A stretch of 64,000 nucleotides of DNA from Prinia subflava (Eukaryota; Chordata; Aves; Passeriformes; Cisticolidae), in NCBI RefSeq assembly GCF_021018805.1, contig NC_086248.1, positions 24,188,922 to 24,252,921 of the forward strand, given 5' to 3'. The notes under the pieces are model-generated. The model was not told the origin of the DNA. It ran no database searches and worked only from the letters and a program-made list of their open reading frames with translations. This document shows positions 1 through 13,200 of this stretch, piece by piece. A program made the translations under genes and the position numbers. The number at the start of each line of letters is the position of its first letter. Within the stretch, counting starts at the first letter, position 1.

Positions 1-2520
1 AAAAGCCACTTTTTGTTATGGCTGCATACCTTTTCATGTAGAAAATGCACTTAGAATTGTCTTTATCAGGCCAAAAGACCTTTCTCACTGCATCTATTTC
101 CCTGGAAATATTTTTGTTGAAACAGAAGGAAAAAATAGGAAGATCATGCTTTCCATCAGAGTAGCACCTTAACCTATGGTAGTCTGGTGTGTCCTAGGAG
201 TGTTGATATAATATGATAGAGTTTTACCCAGTTGAAAAGGGCCCAAAGGGCAGAAATTAATAAAATGAACAAAGAATTAAAGAAGTTTGAACTCTTTGCT
301 TCGTGACTTTCTGAGCCTCTTAACTCAGATTTTTTTTTGTCTGTTTGGATTTTAAAAGGACCAAACTGGATATATTTTCCCATAACTTCTATAAAATATT
401 AATTTGGAAATGACTCCTACAATTGTTGCATTAAAGAGACAGACCGAAAAAAATGTTTCATGAGGAATTGCTGTACCTTGAGTTTTCATAGTGTTAAAAG
501 CAACAAGTGTCTGATGCTAATAGAGACTTTTAAACACTCTTTTATTGGTTATAATAATTTTATTTTCTTTTTAGATTACTGTATATTTATAGCAACCAAA
601 TCAATGGCTTCCTCACACATATCCAACTCAGTTTTTCAAAAAAAACCAACCAACCAATCAATGAACAAACCACTGGGAGACAATGCAACATTAAAACAGG
701 TTGTCTCATCCTTAGAGGTTTTCGAAACTCAGACAAAACCATAGGTGAATGACTGTAGTGATAGTGACTGTGCTGCTCTGAGCAAGAGGTTGGCTATATA
801 TTATCTAGAAGTCAATTTCAAACATTTCCATGATCTAAGGGCTTTGTGCAACTTCTGCCTCACCAAACAGCCCAAAACTAAAAGAATCACTGCATTACCA
901 AAAACACTGGCACATGCTGAGAAAAATCACAGCATCTCTCTCTGCCATTCCAGCTGCACTGAAATTGTTAAAAATTGAATGTACAACTCTGCACAAGTGA
1001 AACACTGCAGTTCATTTTATACTGATTTCTGTATCTACAATGCTGTCCTTGTTCTTACAAACTTCACTGGATTTTGAAGTTGTGTCTGTATGAAAAGGAT
1101 CATCTCTCCTAAAATTCCACCACATCTACCACAATATCAAACCAGGTGAATTTATTCCCTCTAAAAACAAAGGTCTTCAGTAGATTAATTATTCTGAAAA
1201 ATGCTTTAGGCACATTTACAAGGCATTTTGGCTGCCTGTTTGAGAGGATGGAGTTTCAGAGTCAATCATTAATAAACTAACTTAGGTTTTTAAAAAATAT
1301 CTAGCATCTTTTAAAAGAAGAATGTAAAATGTAGTCAATTATTAAAAAAAAAAAAAAGGATAGAATGAGGGCGGAGTATAAGAATGAACCACTCTTGAAG
1401 TAATCAATGAAATATTTCACTTTATCTTAAAGAGAGCTTTGTGTAGAGACAAAAATATGTACTACAAGTTAAAAATCTCAAGCAGGATAATATTCTTTGT
1501 AATTAAGTCTCAGAGGTGTAAAACTCCTTTTCAATTTCCCCTTTGAACTTTGCTAGCTAAGGACTTAACTGAAACTTCATTTCATTGCTTTTGTTTTATA
1601 AACTACAAGGACAGCTAAATACTTTTGCAGTAAATATATTTTACAGGGTCCTGGAGAATACAACAGTAGTTGCTCACACTGCAATATTTTGCTCTGAAGA
1701 TGAAGGGTGAAAATATTTATTCTGTAATCACCCTTTTTCAGTGAATACCTTCTAATCTTTCAACCTCCTCTGTCTCTCTTTCCTCACACATCCCCATCCC
1801 CCAAGTGGTATTGAATGTGTAGCTACATCAAGAGAACAGAGAACAAATGTCTTTAAGTGACATTCAGTTTTCTGATTCTAAGTGAATCCAAGGGCTGACA
1901 ATGCTATGAAAGTAATTCACACCTCCAGCTTGGCTAAATCGCCTCTCCTAGTCGACACTAGCAAAATCTCTGCATAGTTAAGAGAGATACAGCCTCAGCC
2001 TCAGGCAGATTTAAATCATCAGATTTGAGGAACAGGTAAATGCTTGCCTTTAGCAGATGCTCTACTAGGATCATCTTACACTGGTCTAGGTGTCTTACCT
2101 GATGGAAAAAATAATGTCAAATGTGAAGATGATGTTATTTGAATATCATCAGGACAATAAAGAGTTTGAGACATGTCCTTGCATTTCAGCACAAGAGTAA
2201 AATTCCAGACACAAAGACTTCACAGGAAATAAATATTATTTAATGGCCTGCTGATGAGTTTAATACCCCAACAGTTACATCAGTACAGAAGTGATTAGGT
2301 GGGTCCTCCTAGTAGAAATGAAAGCCAGATGCTTTCATGGTATATATTACTTGTTGGCCACTGCTATGCAGCTTCTAAGTAGGCAGAATCTCTTTTGAGT
2401 GCACAACATTTGCTTTTGAATTGGATTCACAGTGCCCTGTTTCAGCACAGAGCTCAGGTGTAGAAGAACAGATTTTCTATTTTAAAATTTGTCTTTTAAA
2501 GGAGCACAAATCACAAAGGA
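1..2520. other. AT-rich non-coding sequence (intergenic)
   Basis: No reading frame here has a recognisable protein or credible splice signals. Short open frames at 460-744 and 745-978 have random-looking composition. The only low-complexity item is an A-run of about 14 at 1,344-1,357. I see no interspersed repeat I can name before the CR1 that starts near 2,521. Confidence 0.7.
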
Positions 2521-2995
2521 TATCACAGAATCACAGACCAGAGCAAGTCATCTATAGCACATTGCATAGGCTTGCATCCAGATGGTTCTTGGATATCTCC
2601 AAGATGCCACAACTTCTCTGGACAACCTGTGCCATTGCTCAGTCACCTGCACAGTAAAGACATTCTTCCTCATATTCAGCTGGAACTTCCTGTGTATCAG
2701 TTTCTGCCCCTTGTTCTATTGCTTGGCACCACCAAGACCCTGGCTCCATTGTCTTATCTTCATATTCATATTCAGATACTAATAGAAATTGATGAGGTCC
2801 TCTCTCAGTCATCGCTTCTTGAGGCTGAACAAGCCCAGCTCCCTCAGCCTTTCCTCATAACAGAAATGCTCCAATCCCTAAAACATTTTGCCACCCTCTG
2901 CTTGACCTGCTCCAGGAGCTCCATGTCTCTCTCATCCTGAGGAGCCCAGAACTGGACACAGCACCCCAGATGTGACCTCACCAGGGTCTACTGAC
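2521..2995 (-). mobile_element. CR1 LINE fragment, 3' part, minus orientation
   Basis: Read on the plus strand, the segment opens with the 'cacagaatcacag' terminal motif of an inverted CR1. It then runs through the inverted CR1 3' block: 'ctctggacaacctgtgcca', 'cagtaaagacattcttcctc', 'gaggctgaacaagcccagct' and 'gaactggacacagcaccc'. These match the well-known 3' region of chicken-repeat-1 retrotransposons. The element is 5'-truncated and diverged, so it is an old copy. CR1 has no poly-A tail and ends in short ATTCTRTG-type repeats. Open frames inside it (2,572-2,940 and others) are by-products and not host genes. Confidence 0.88.
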
Positions 2996-5786
2996 ACCTC
3001 AACATGATAGAAATCTCTGACCTTAACTTCTGTATTGGTTTTCTTACCAGAAAAATGACTTGAGTTTTGTGGGACTGAATGAATTAATGTTTGTGAAACA
3101 CTCTGACACCCTAGAGGAAATGAATAATTCTGCCTTACAGAAATGTTTGAATAATGTGAAGCAAATAAGGTCATGGGGTATACAGTGAAGAGTGAGAAGC
3201 AAATACAACTTCTCACTGTTGGAGCACTGTCTCTCTTCAGGCTTAATGAAGCAGGTGACCTATGTAACCAACGTGTCACAGTACACTCAGCAAAAGATGG
3301 CTGAACCAAGGTTTCCTGGGCAATCCTACTTCTGGCATTTCCTATCTTTTGAGTATTTGACTCTGCAACCTTAATAATGTTCTATTGTTTACAAGATTAC
3401 TTATGTTTTAAAGACATCATTCATTACAGTATCTAGGCAACACCAATGAAGTCAAATCCTTCATTGCAGAGGAACTTGCTTGCTTTCTTCTTAAGAGGAA
3501 ATAATCCACAGCACAGTGTATCCCCCAGCATGCTCCCAAGAGCAACTCTGTCACTAGTAAGGCACCTGCAGAAAGTGGCCTGGTTTTGAATGCTCCTTTA
3601 GGTTTGAGGACAAACTTATCTCTAGCAGCAGAATGCCCCACAGGAATGCTCTGCCTTCACCCCATTGGAGCTGAAGCATTTGTGACTTCCAGTGTCGGCA
3701 TCCAATGCAACATCTGCTGGAGGAAAGCAGTGTAAAGAAGCAAGCTGGAGAAGCTGAACAGACAGGCAACCAGGCATTTTAGGGTATCACCCTGAATCCA
3801 GTGTTCCATAAGTAGCCACTTCAAAGCAGATTAGGATACAGCCTATTTTCTTCCATCCATGGCAGCTGCAGGGTCACTGAGCAGCATTAGGAAGCTGCAG
3901 CTTCTGCAGAGTTTTAAACTTTCATTGCAGTAAATTATAAAGTCTATTTCTGTGGTAGTTAACACCATGATTTACTTCAGCAAATTTTGACTGACACAAA
4001 CCAGATGAGGCAGGATTTCCAAAGAAAAGAAATACACATATTTCTACATTTTGTGAAGAAGCCCTTTACAGCACAGTACACCACAGAATGTTAATCAGAA
4101 TACACTGTAAGAAAGACACCTGGCCAGGCAGCCCTGCTGGATCTGTCTCTGAGGAAGAAAGTCACCGGAGGGCTTTGCAGATGTGCCCACAGCTGGTTGG
4201 TGTGACTACAAAGTGACCCTCTGCTTGGTGGTGCCTGAAAGGAGGGAAATTTAAAGTCATGTTGCTTCCAGTAGAACTGTGCCTGAGCCAGACATACTGT
4301 AGCCAGGTGGGAAAAGAGTTTATTTTGCTGTGTTACAATTTAGATTTTGGCTACAAGCAGGAAATGCTTAAACAGAAGTGCAATAAATATTAGTGCAATA
4401 AATATACTTTGTTGCTTGCCTGGATTTCTTCAGAAAAAAAGCCAAAACCGAACCAAACTCAAATTAAAAACCAAAACCAAAAAGCAAACCAGTCCTGCCA
4501 TTGCCAAAATACTTCATTCTCCTTTTGGCAATTTGTTACCTTTTTCTACTGGTAACACAAAAGACTTCAACTTAGAGCCCAGTGCACCCATCTAGAGTTG
4601 AAAGGAATGCTCCTGCAGACTTTAGTGGGAAGCAGTGATTTCAAACACTAATTGCTGATGGAGATTGAAGCTGAGGCTGACATGAAGTTGGTGATGAAGT
4701 AAGGAGAGGGGTACATGATGACCTCCCACACCTGTTTAATGGGATGTTCCACCTAAGAGGTGAACAGCTGCTGGGTGAGCAGAGCAATTCTGTCTCTTTC
4801 CTCCCTCTGCCCTCTACGTCAAACTGTGCTGGGTCTGCACCAGCCAGGCAGCTGAGCTACTCCTGGAACAATTCCACAGATGCCTTGACATGTGTTTCAG
4901 GAAGACATTAACTTTACAAATCTTCCTCCTGTTAGCAATATAGAAAAATTTTATGGCGATTGCCTTAGATGTCTTTTAGAATCTAAAAGAAGTCTGAAAG
5001 AAGTCCATACTTGGTTTTGTTATGAATAGTGCACACAATCTGAAGTTATCAGGTCCTAATAAGTCACTGGGATTTACCTTGTGTCTACCACATTATGACT
5101 GATCCATGTGTAACCTGAAGGTAATGACAGAGTATTAACCTTTGTTGGACATTCAGGGTGCTACAAGTCTGGCTGAATGTTCCAAACTAAGATGAAATCT
5201 CATTCTTGTGCAAACTAAAATGTCAATATCACTTGCAAAATTAAATCCAAATTATCCTTTCCTATTTTTCTGGCACAAATTTTTAAATTAATTAAAAAGC
5301 CCTCCAAACTTACAGAGGAAAACTCTGGTTTTCTTGTATTTCCTATTTCTATCACAAGAGTACTAAAAGTTATCCATTAAGATTTTGCTGGGCCTCTAGG
5401 TACTGCATAAATGGAAAAAAAGATACTTCCTTACCTTTCAAAGCCCAACTCTAAGGGAGAATAATCAAACTGACTTTTTTCCTCATAGCCTCATCACAAG
5501 AACAATTTTTTTTTCCAAATTCAGGCAGATGTGAAGATATTTCTTCAGGCATGTAAGAGATATTTCAAAGTCTGTATCCTAGTCCTTTTAAGTAACATTT
5601 TGAAAAGTTCTGAGCGCTTTCAAATTTTATATTCTTTACTTAACTTTGAAGTATTTTATCTTTCTCATCACAAAAAGGCAAATCCTTGGAGGTGGCATAT
5701 CTCAGCCTTTTCCCCATATCTCACTGGAAACAGAAAGTTGAGGCACGAAAACATGACTGAGGGGTTAGCTTTTCAAGATTTCCCAG
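2996..5786. other. Non-coding spacer between CR1 and the G/T tract
   Basis: There is no credible gene. A 15-bp unit (agtgcaataaatatt) is repeated in tandem at 4,377-4,406. An A/C-biased patch lies at about 4,432-4,490. Otherwise the sequence looks unique and AT-rich. Confidence 0.6.
4377..4406. repeat. Two-copy 15-bp tandem duplication
   Basis: The unit agtgcaataaatatt (4,377-4,391) is followed directly by agtgcaataaatata (4,392-4,406), with one mismatch. This is probably replication slippage. Each copy contains an AATAAA hexamer by chance. Confidence 0.85.
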
Positions 5787-5980
5787 GTGTTTTTTGGTTT
5801 GGTTTGGGTTGGGTTGGGTTTTTTTGGTCATTTGGGTTTTTTCCCCCCTCCCTGTTTTTGGTTTTTTGGGGGGGATGGTGGTGAAGTTTTTTCATTTGTT
5901 CTCTTGTAATTGTTGTGGTTGGTTGGTTACTTGGTTGGTTGATTGGTTTTTTGGGGTTTTTTTGGGGGGATTTTTTTTTG
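5787..5980. repeat. G/T-rich low-complexity tract with GGTTT/GGGTT runs
   Basis: About 190 bp consist mostly of T and G on the plus strand. It includes three GGGTT repeats in a row near 5,806-5,820, several T6-T9 runs, and blocks of four to seven Gs near 5,868-5,875 and 5,953-5,970. A short C-rich island (tttttcccccctccctg) interrupts it. Its complement resembles the A/C-rich tracts at 15,041 and 40,553, so these may share an origin. The G-runs could support quadruplex structure. Open frames across it are compositional artefacts. Confidence 0.85.
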
Positions 5981-8900
5981 TCACAGAACCGCAGGATTAT
6001 ACTTGAGCTCGGTTACAGGATTTACTAGCCTGCTGATGAAGTTCATGGGGCTTTCATGGTATATAAGCCAAAAAGAAAATTAGCAAAGAACAAACAAGAA
6101 CCTCTAGCTAATGCAGAAGACTTCTGAAGAAGCCTGCGAAATTTTCAAAACCCTCAGCCTAGATCTGGAACAAACAAACTTTGTAGAGAAAGCAGTTCTC
6201 ACTCTTTTTCTGTTTGTTTCTTGAAAGAGAAGGGATCAGAAGAAGAATAAGAAAAAACAGCTGTATACTTGGGGTTGATACAAACAGACTGACAGTAATC
6301 AAAAATTACAGAAATTATAAGTATCTTATTCCATACCTGGTACTTGTACATTAAAATACTATCTCATATTTTTACAATAAATTGATAATTTCATTGTGTC
6401 TCTTAAACAATCAATAAATAGTAGAAATTTACTCCTGAATTAGATTTTATTACCTTGACAACAAAATCTTTCAGTCTTTATTCAGTGGATGAAGGAACAT
6501 ATTTTGTTTGATGTAAACATTATAAAAAAGAAGTCTTTCACTGAATATCAACTGTCACATTGTTTTGTCTGTAAAAGTGCCTCATTCTCATTTTGCTGTG
6601 TAAAAAAAGAATTGTCATTAGTGGTTAAAACAGTACAACATGCATAGTATGATGACAACAACAACAAGTTTATATCACAGTATATAGTCAGACTATATAA
6701 CAGTTCTACTTCATTTGTTTTGTGGGTTTGATTTTAAATGTAGAAAATATTGTTAGCATATGGGGTTAACCAGCTTTAAAAAAAATGTTGATTAATAATC
6801 AAAATGACCAAAGGTAGAGCTGTATCTTCAACACAAATATTGAATGTAGTTTTAATTCCTCACAGTTTCTTGGTGAATAGCCATTGGGACATATTGCATT
6901 TTTACTAATGGATGAATTTGTGAGATTTTCTGTGTGTGTCAGTGTGATGCAGCTAACTTCCAAATCCATTATCCTAAAACAGAGACCAGTGCTGCATGAT
7001 GCAGCATATGTTAGTCCAGTCAAAGTCAAAAGGCATTCAGAGGAGCATATAAATCTTTAACAAAGCAAGATACATTAAAAAGAATGAAACTAACTCAGCT
7101 GCATTAGTCATACAATTGCATTTCATTAATGACTTGATAAGTTGCTGCATCAGACCTAACAGCTACAGCACTATAAAAATGCACAGATATCACTGAGATT
7201 AGGTATGCAATTACTTCTTTCTGTCAACTGAAATACCAAATAAGTTGTCAGCTTTTATTCTGGCAATTTGCTGTTTTTTAGGTTTTTCCAAGCAAACTGT
7301 TATAATTGATAAGGGGGGTGTTGTCTTGTTGCTTTTAATTTTATTTTTCCCTTTAAATTCTCCTTCTTTAATTGTAATACTGCAGGAAGGTTTTTTTAAT
7401 GCTTGGCACTCTGTCAGAAAGGTAAACATCATATTCCTGAGAAAAGCCAGAACTCTAAAGGCTCTAGCTGTGTACGCAGCCAAGACTTTTTTTTCAAGAG
7501 CCCTTAAGTATGAGCATGATCATCAGGTATGAGAAAATGCAACTGGAAAAGTACCAATGTTACAGAAATATTTTTCCCATGTTGTAACACGAATGTGAAG
7601 ATTCTTTTCCAAGTACTGAGTTGCTCACGAGTACACGGTGAGACAGCCACCCTCAAGGCATAATACAGCTGAGGGTGCTGGGGAGTGAACTCCCCATAGA
7701 GTCATGATTTACTGCTGACCACACCTACTGCATTTATAAAATGTCAGTACAGCACATCTTGGTGTGGGAGAGGGAAATGCAGCCAAGAAATATTTCCTTC
7801 AAGAGCTCTTTTCTGGGGTTGATGTCGGCTGTATGTTTTCACTGAGCTCGAGTTCTCTTTCTCTTTTAAATCAGAATTTTCATGGTCATAGCATTTGCAA
7901 AGCAGCTGCTGTATACAACTCCTCCAGAGGGATTTTGGAGGAAGTATTCCAAGTCCTTCTTTATTTATGCATTTATATACATGAAAGAAGTTATAGTATT
8001 TGTGGATAAGAAAGAGTTGAAACTGCTTGCATCTAGATGCCTTTTATTATCCCTAGGGAAAACCTGGGTGGATGTCTAGGCCTCACTCTGCCATTTGACT
8101 CTTTCTTTGACACTAGGGCTGATACAGCTTTCATGAGGGACTGGTGCTGGCATGAGACCTCACTGTCAAAAGGAGACATCCCATAAAGAAGACACATTGA
8201 GCCTTCTACTGAAAAAAGATTGTATTAGAGCTACCTGTGCCATGATCTATGTGGTGGGAAGAATATCAGACAGCCAAAAGATCCCATGGGAAAACAGTGT
8301 CACTCCAGTTATTACCCTTTAAACCATTTCTAGAGTGTAGCAGTTTTTCCTGCTAACAGCCTGAGAGATGAACTGGTGAAAGAAATTAATGCTTTGTGGT
8401 GTATTTCTCACAAAATTAACACCTGGCCTTCAATGGACACCTCCAAGGTACTCTGCAAGTGGCTGCAAGTGCTGGATCTTTTAAAACAAAAAGTGTAGTG
8501 TGAAAGTTGATAGCTGAGAAGCCTTTTCTGCTTACTGAGCAAGTTTTTTCTCAGAAATAACCATTGTGTTTTACAGGTATCCAGCGAGGATCTGTACAAA
8601 CATGTTCCCAACATGTAGAGTCACACCCTGCTGCATAGGGTGTGCAGCATGAATCACAGACGGAAACACAGTTTGAAAGTTTGGCCTAGATTTCTTTTTG
8701 CAGAGTGCAGATGTCCCACAATTGTTGAAAAAATAATGTGCAAAATTTAATTGGAAACAACCCAAGGAGCAGACTTCTTTTTTTCTGCAATGTCCAGCTT
8801 CTCAGGAAACATTGCCTTTGGGGTGTTGCTCACACAATTAGTAAATCCCAAGACAAAAATTTTAATATCATAAAGTGCTTATGTAGCACTATAGCAAGGG

Positions 8901-9894
8901 AAGAGTATCAGGAGATGGCTGACCATCTACAGGAGAGGCTGGAAAAATGAGCTAAGATAAAATATTAAACATAAAAAATGCCAAAGTAAAAATTAATTAT
9001 GAATCACACAGAATTCTATTTTAGCAACTTTGGAGTTAGCCTGCAAACACTACACTCAGAATTCTGCTGGGATGCTTCTGATGAAAATTAAGCTCATGCT
9101 TTTGTTCAAATTTAGATATTTTTAAGAAATAGGTTTAAAGCAAAATTACTTTTACACTTGGTTCACTGCCTGACACAAATATTTGTAATTCCATACTGAT
9201 TTTATCTATTTGTTGAGAAGCTGTTCATAAATGACTCCAGAGGTGAAAACCTGGGTTCAGTCCCTGTCTGTCTTTATCCTCTGTGTTTCAGGAGAAAGAA
9301 ATCAAATATTACTGATAAACCTAACCACGAGTGCTGTGCCAAGAGGAATAAATGTACCAATAAATGCCAAATGCCTTTTTAGATGGCAACATTCAAACAG
9401 AGAGGTGACATGATTGCCCAAGGGTAAAAAGCAGAAAGCAGAATGGTTGCTGTTCTCCTGGTTCATGTGAGTTTGTCTGATTCCCAGTCGTGTGTATGGC
9501 TTGGAATGGTACCAAACATGGTAACTCCTTTAACTCACACCTTGAGAACAAATTGTGTAATTCAACAAGGACAGACAAATGCAAATAACCTCTGACAGTG
9601 ACTGAGGCTGGGGTCTGGCTGCCTGAGGGGCAGATTTCCTGAGGAGGCCCTGGTTGTTCTGGGGGACACCGAGATGACCTGCTCCAGGAGCGAGTCCTGG
9701 CTCCTGGAATGACCAACAGCACCCGGGGCTGTGTTAACACGGCCAGTAGATCAGGGACAGGTTTATTCCTCTCCATTTAGCACTCATTAGGCCACATCTA
9801 AAACGTGCATCCAGCATTGTTTCTCCCCGTAAAACACCAGACACTGATCAGCTGCAGTGATTTCGGGGAAGTGCAACAAGACCACCAGAGCTGG
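5981..9894. other. AT-rich non-coding spacer
   Basis: No exon-like structure or named repeat is visible. A somewhat more GC-rich patch lies at about 9,590-9,740, just before the CR1 fragment. It has no protein I recognise. Confidence 0.6.
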
Positions 9895-10280
9895 TGTGCT
9901 TGCCTTTGAGGTGAGGCTGAGGGAGATGGGCTTGTTCAGACAGGAGAAAACAGAGCTCCAGGGAAGACTTACAGGGAAGTTATTTAGGAGACAGGATTTT
10001 CCCAGTGGTGTATCACAGGAGGGTGAGAGCAAATTGAAAGCTGAAGTGGGAAGTTTGGAGTGTATAGATGGAGAAATTTTGTCACAATAAGGATAGCCCA
10101 GCAAGAAAGCAAGCTGCCCAGAAAAGGCTTGTGCAGTTTCCTACCTCTGAAGTATTCAGACTCATCTGGGTAAATCCTTGAGCAATCTGTTCTGACCACA
10201 TCTGATCCTGGTTTGAGCAGGAAGCCTGACTAGAGACCCCCCCCAGATTTTCCCTGAATTCTCCTGTGATCTCTGACACT
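9895..10280 (+). mobile_element. CR1 LINE 3' fragment, plus orientation
   Basis: The plus strand reads through degraded CR1 3' landmarks in order: 'gctgagggagatgggcttg', 'cagacaggagaaaacagagc', 'ttcccagtggtgtatcacag', 'agctgcccagaaaaggctt', 'cctggtttgagcaggaagcc' and a terminal 'ctcctgtgatctctgacac'. Divergence is high, and the deleted internal segments indicate an old copy. A C8 run sits near 10,238. Confidence 0.75.
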
Positions 10281-13200
10281 CACTTGGCTACTTGTACCTT
10301 GTGTTAACATTTTGTACTGGCAATAACTCTAGAATAACTCACCCATAGCATTCAGCATCCATGGCTTGTACAGTATTCTTGAATATTTTTTACATTTTTG
10401 GACTGACAGGAGTGAAAATAAAAACTTTAAAATATGAATTAGTATTTGTAAATATTGTTCAGGAAAAAGAATGTCTTCCAGTTGTTAGTTTTAGAAAAAT
10501 ACATAATTAAGACTGACCTAATGCTCCTAATAAGCAATAATTGAAATAATTCCATTAGAAGTATTTTAGGAGTACCCTTCTCATGTTACTTGGTACATTG
10601 TTTGGTCTCTGCTGTAGAGAAACAACACTCTGTTGAAACCACAGTAAAAACACAAGCTCAGTGACTGTGTTGGCAGAGTTCAGCAACATCCAGTTACAAA
10701 ATGCACCTGGGATTGCATCACATAATTGAGGGTGCAATATTGGTAATATCTATTTCTATAAATGCTCAACTATGTTGGCATTGTTTTTGAGGACACACCA
10801 TTTCTAATAATTTTGTTGTCATTTTTTTTAATTGAAGCAACACTTACAACACATCTAAAGGGATGTCAAAAACCTTATGAATAGTATGACCTGATGATTT
10901 AAGGGTAACATTTTTTTTTTTTTTACAGAAACATGTTTTTTTTTTCATGCAGTCTAAAGCTGCTTCTAACTCTGAGATCCATTTTCAGAGAAAAACCCTT
11001 CGAATTTCTGCAGCTGGCAGAAAAGGGCTTAAATTTGTGCATTTCTGTCAATATTAATTTCATACTGCTCAGGCTTCTAGTTCCAAAAACTCTCAGCTGC
11101 AGTCCTCTTCAGAGATACGGTCCATGATGCCACGAATAAGCAAAGGTGAACTCTCCTGGTTCATATTTCTCCTTGGGGATTCTGACACAGACAATCCATA
11201 AACTCTGTACTTCCAGGTCCTTCTGTGACACACGAAACCCTTTGCTACAAGCCATGCTGAAAAGAGTGGCTCAGTACTAAATCTAGAATTTAGAATGTAT
11301 CTTCTCACACATCTGCTCAGGGTAACTGCATGACTTTCAGTCAGTGTAACCCTGCGGAACCCTATGCAATTCTGGAAATGGCTGTTGATTCTGAATTAAT
11401 TTATCAGGAAGATGAGGCACAGTATCTTAAATCAGAAACTCAACATCTTCACGCAATTACCTCTCATTGTCTTTTTTTTTTTTAATTTTTGTGGGTGTTC
11501 CAGAAAGCTATCAACACTGGTATAAAGAGAGATTAATTCACAATAGGGGTGACTGACATACAAGGCTGCTTCTAATCTAGGGCTTCTGTCTTTTTACTAG
11601 TAGCTCCTATGTATTTCTTGTATCAGGCCATTGCACTCTTCACTGCTTAAACTTTTATTGCTTCTGATCTGACTCCAATGCTTAGGTCTAGCTTCTTTTG
11701 CTGCTGTTCAGTCAGCTAAGTAAAAAAATCTCAGTGGTGAATACGTAATTTTGGCTAAGCACAGGTTTAAAAGTAACCTGCTTCCAAAATTAGTTATAGG
11801 GGATTGTAAACTTTAAGAATCTAAAAATGAAAAGAATGAGTCTTAAAACTGTTATTATTTCAAGTGATTCATCTCAGAATCAATCTGACATTTGTACACA
11901 GATTAATTCTTGCTTTTCTGTCCCCTTCCCAAAAATTCTAATGTCAATTCAAAGCCTGGAGATAAATTTGTAAATTACTATGCTTGCTTGTTTTCCAATT
12001 TTGTTTGCAAGAAGACAGCAGCTTGACATATGTCTAAATTTAACTCCCTTCCTTACGTGTAAGGTAGCATAATGACAAATTCATCTAAATGTGGGTGACT
12101 AAGAGTATGCTCTGAATCTCAGAGCAAGGAGATGGCACATGGTCTATAGTACCTAGAGGCAAATATACCACCACTGTCACCTTATGCTAAGGCTGTCTGA
12201 GGCTGTTGAGGAAGCACTGGCCCACAGTCTCCATGTCTCAGAAGATGCAGATAAAGAGCCAGCAGCACAGTTCATAGAGAAGCCCAATACAAGCCTCTAT
12301 ACTGTCCCTGATATGACAGAGTACCACAGCACACACCTCTGCAGACAGATACAGCTCATGTTCCTGGATCCAGAATGGCAAATGCTGAGTCTGAAAGCTA
12401 AAACACCATGGATTCTTATCTGCATTCCACCCAATACACTGACGAGCACAGGATGATTGAATGTAGGTATTTCTTCTGAGCAGCCAAAGAGAAGAAAAAT
12501 AGCAAAAGATCTTTAAATAAAACTGTGTGACACTTAAAAGTATTTTTATATTTTACACCAAGAAAGACCTGCCTTACATCTGACACCTTTATTGGCCCAG
12601 GTTGTCAAAGCATATGTGCTTGCTTGAAGATGCTGTTCTTAGTATTGTTTCTATTCCTTGTCAGCCCCTTTATCTGTGTCTCTTAGAACACTGTGCTTAT
12701 CCAGAGAGTGATTGGGTGCTGATATAAAAACATCTGCGATAATCAAAACCCTTCTGTGTTTCTCTGTGGTGTGACAACCTAGCACTCTGTTTGCCTGCCT
12801 TCCTGCCAGCATTGCCTGGAATTTTGGAATGTGTCAAGTCTCCTTGCAGTATAATTGAACATATCAAACATTGCACTTGGCAGTAAAACCACCTGCAACT
12901 GTGTAGCTTAACATTTTCCTAATGATAATTAAATATTCTACAATTAGAAATAAAATAGGTCCTAAAATGTCTTGATTAATTAATAAGGGATATATTTTTT
13001 TTAGGTATCCATAATCCAAACCACCAAAATGTAGTAGCATCAAGTGGCCAAATCCATGCCTAAGCTGTGTGGCCGTGTCTCTACCTATGCCTTTTTAAAC
13101 ACCCAAGGTGACTTGCCATGTATCAGAACAACACATAGAGGTGAACAGTGTAATTTCGACCTGAAGGACACAAGCCTTGTATAGCAGGGAACAGGGTACA

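Noticed and set aside
2572..2940. 122-codon open frame
   Set aside because: It is wholly inside an inverted CR1 fragment.
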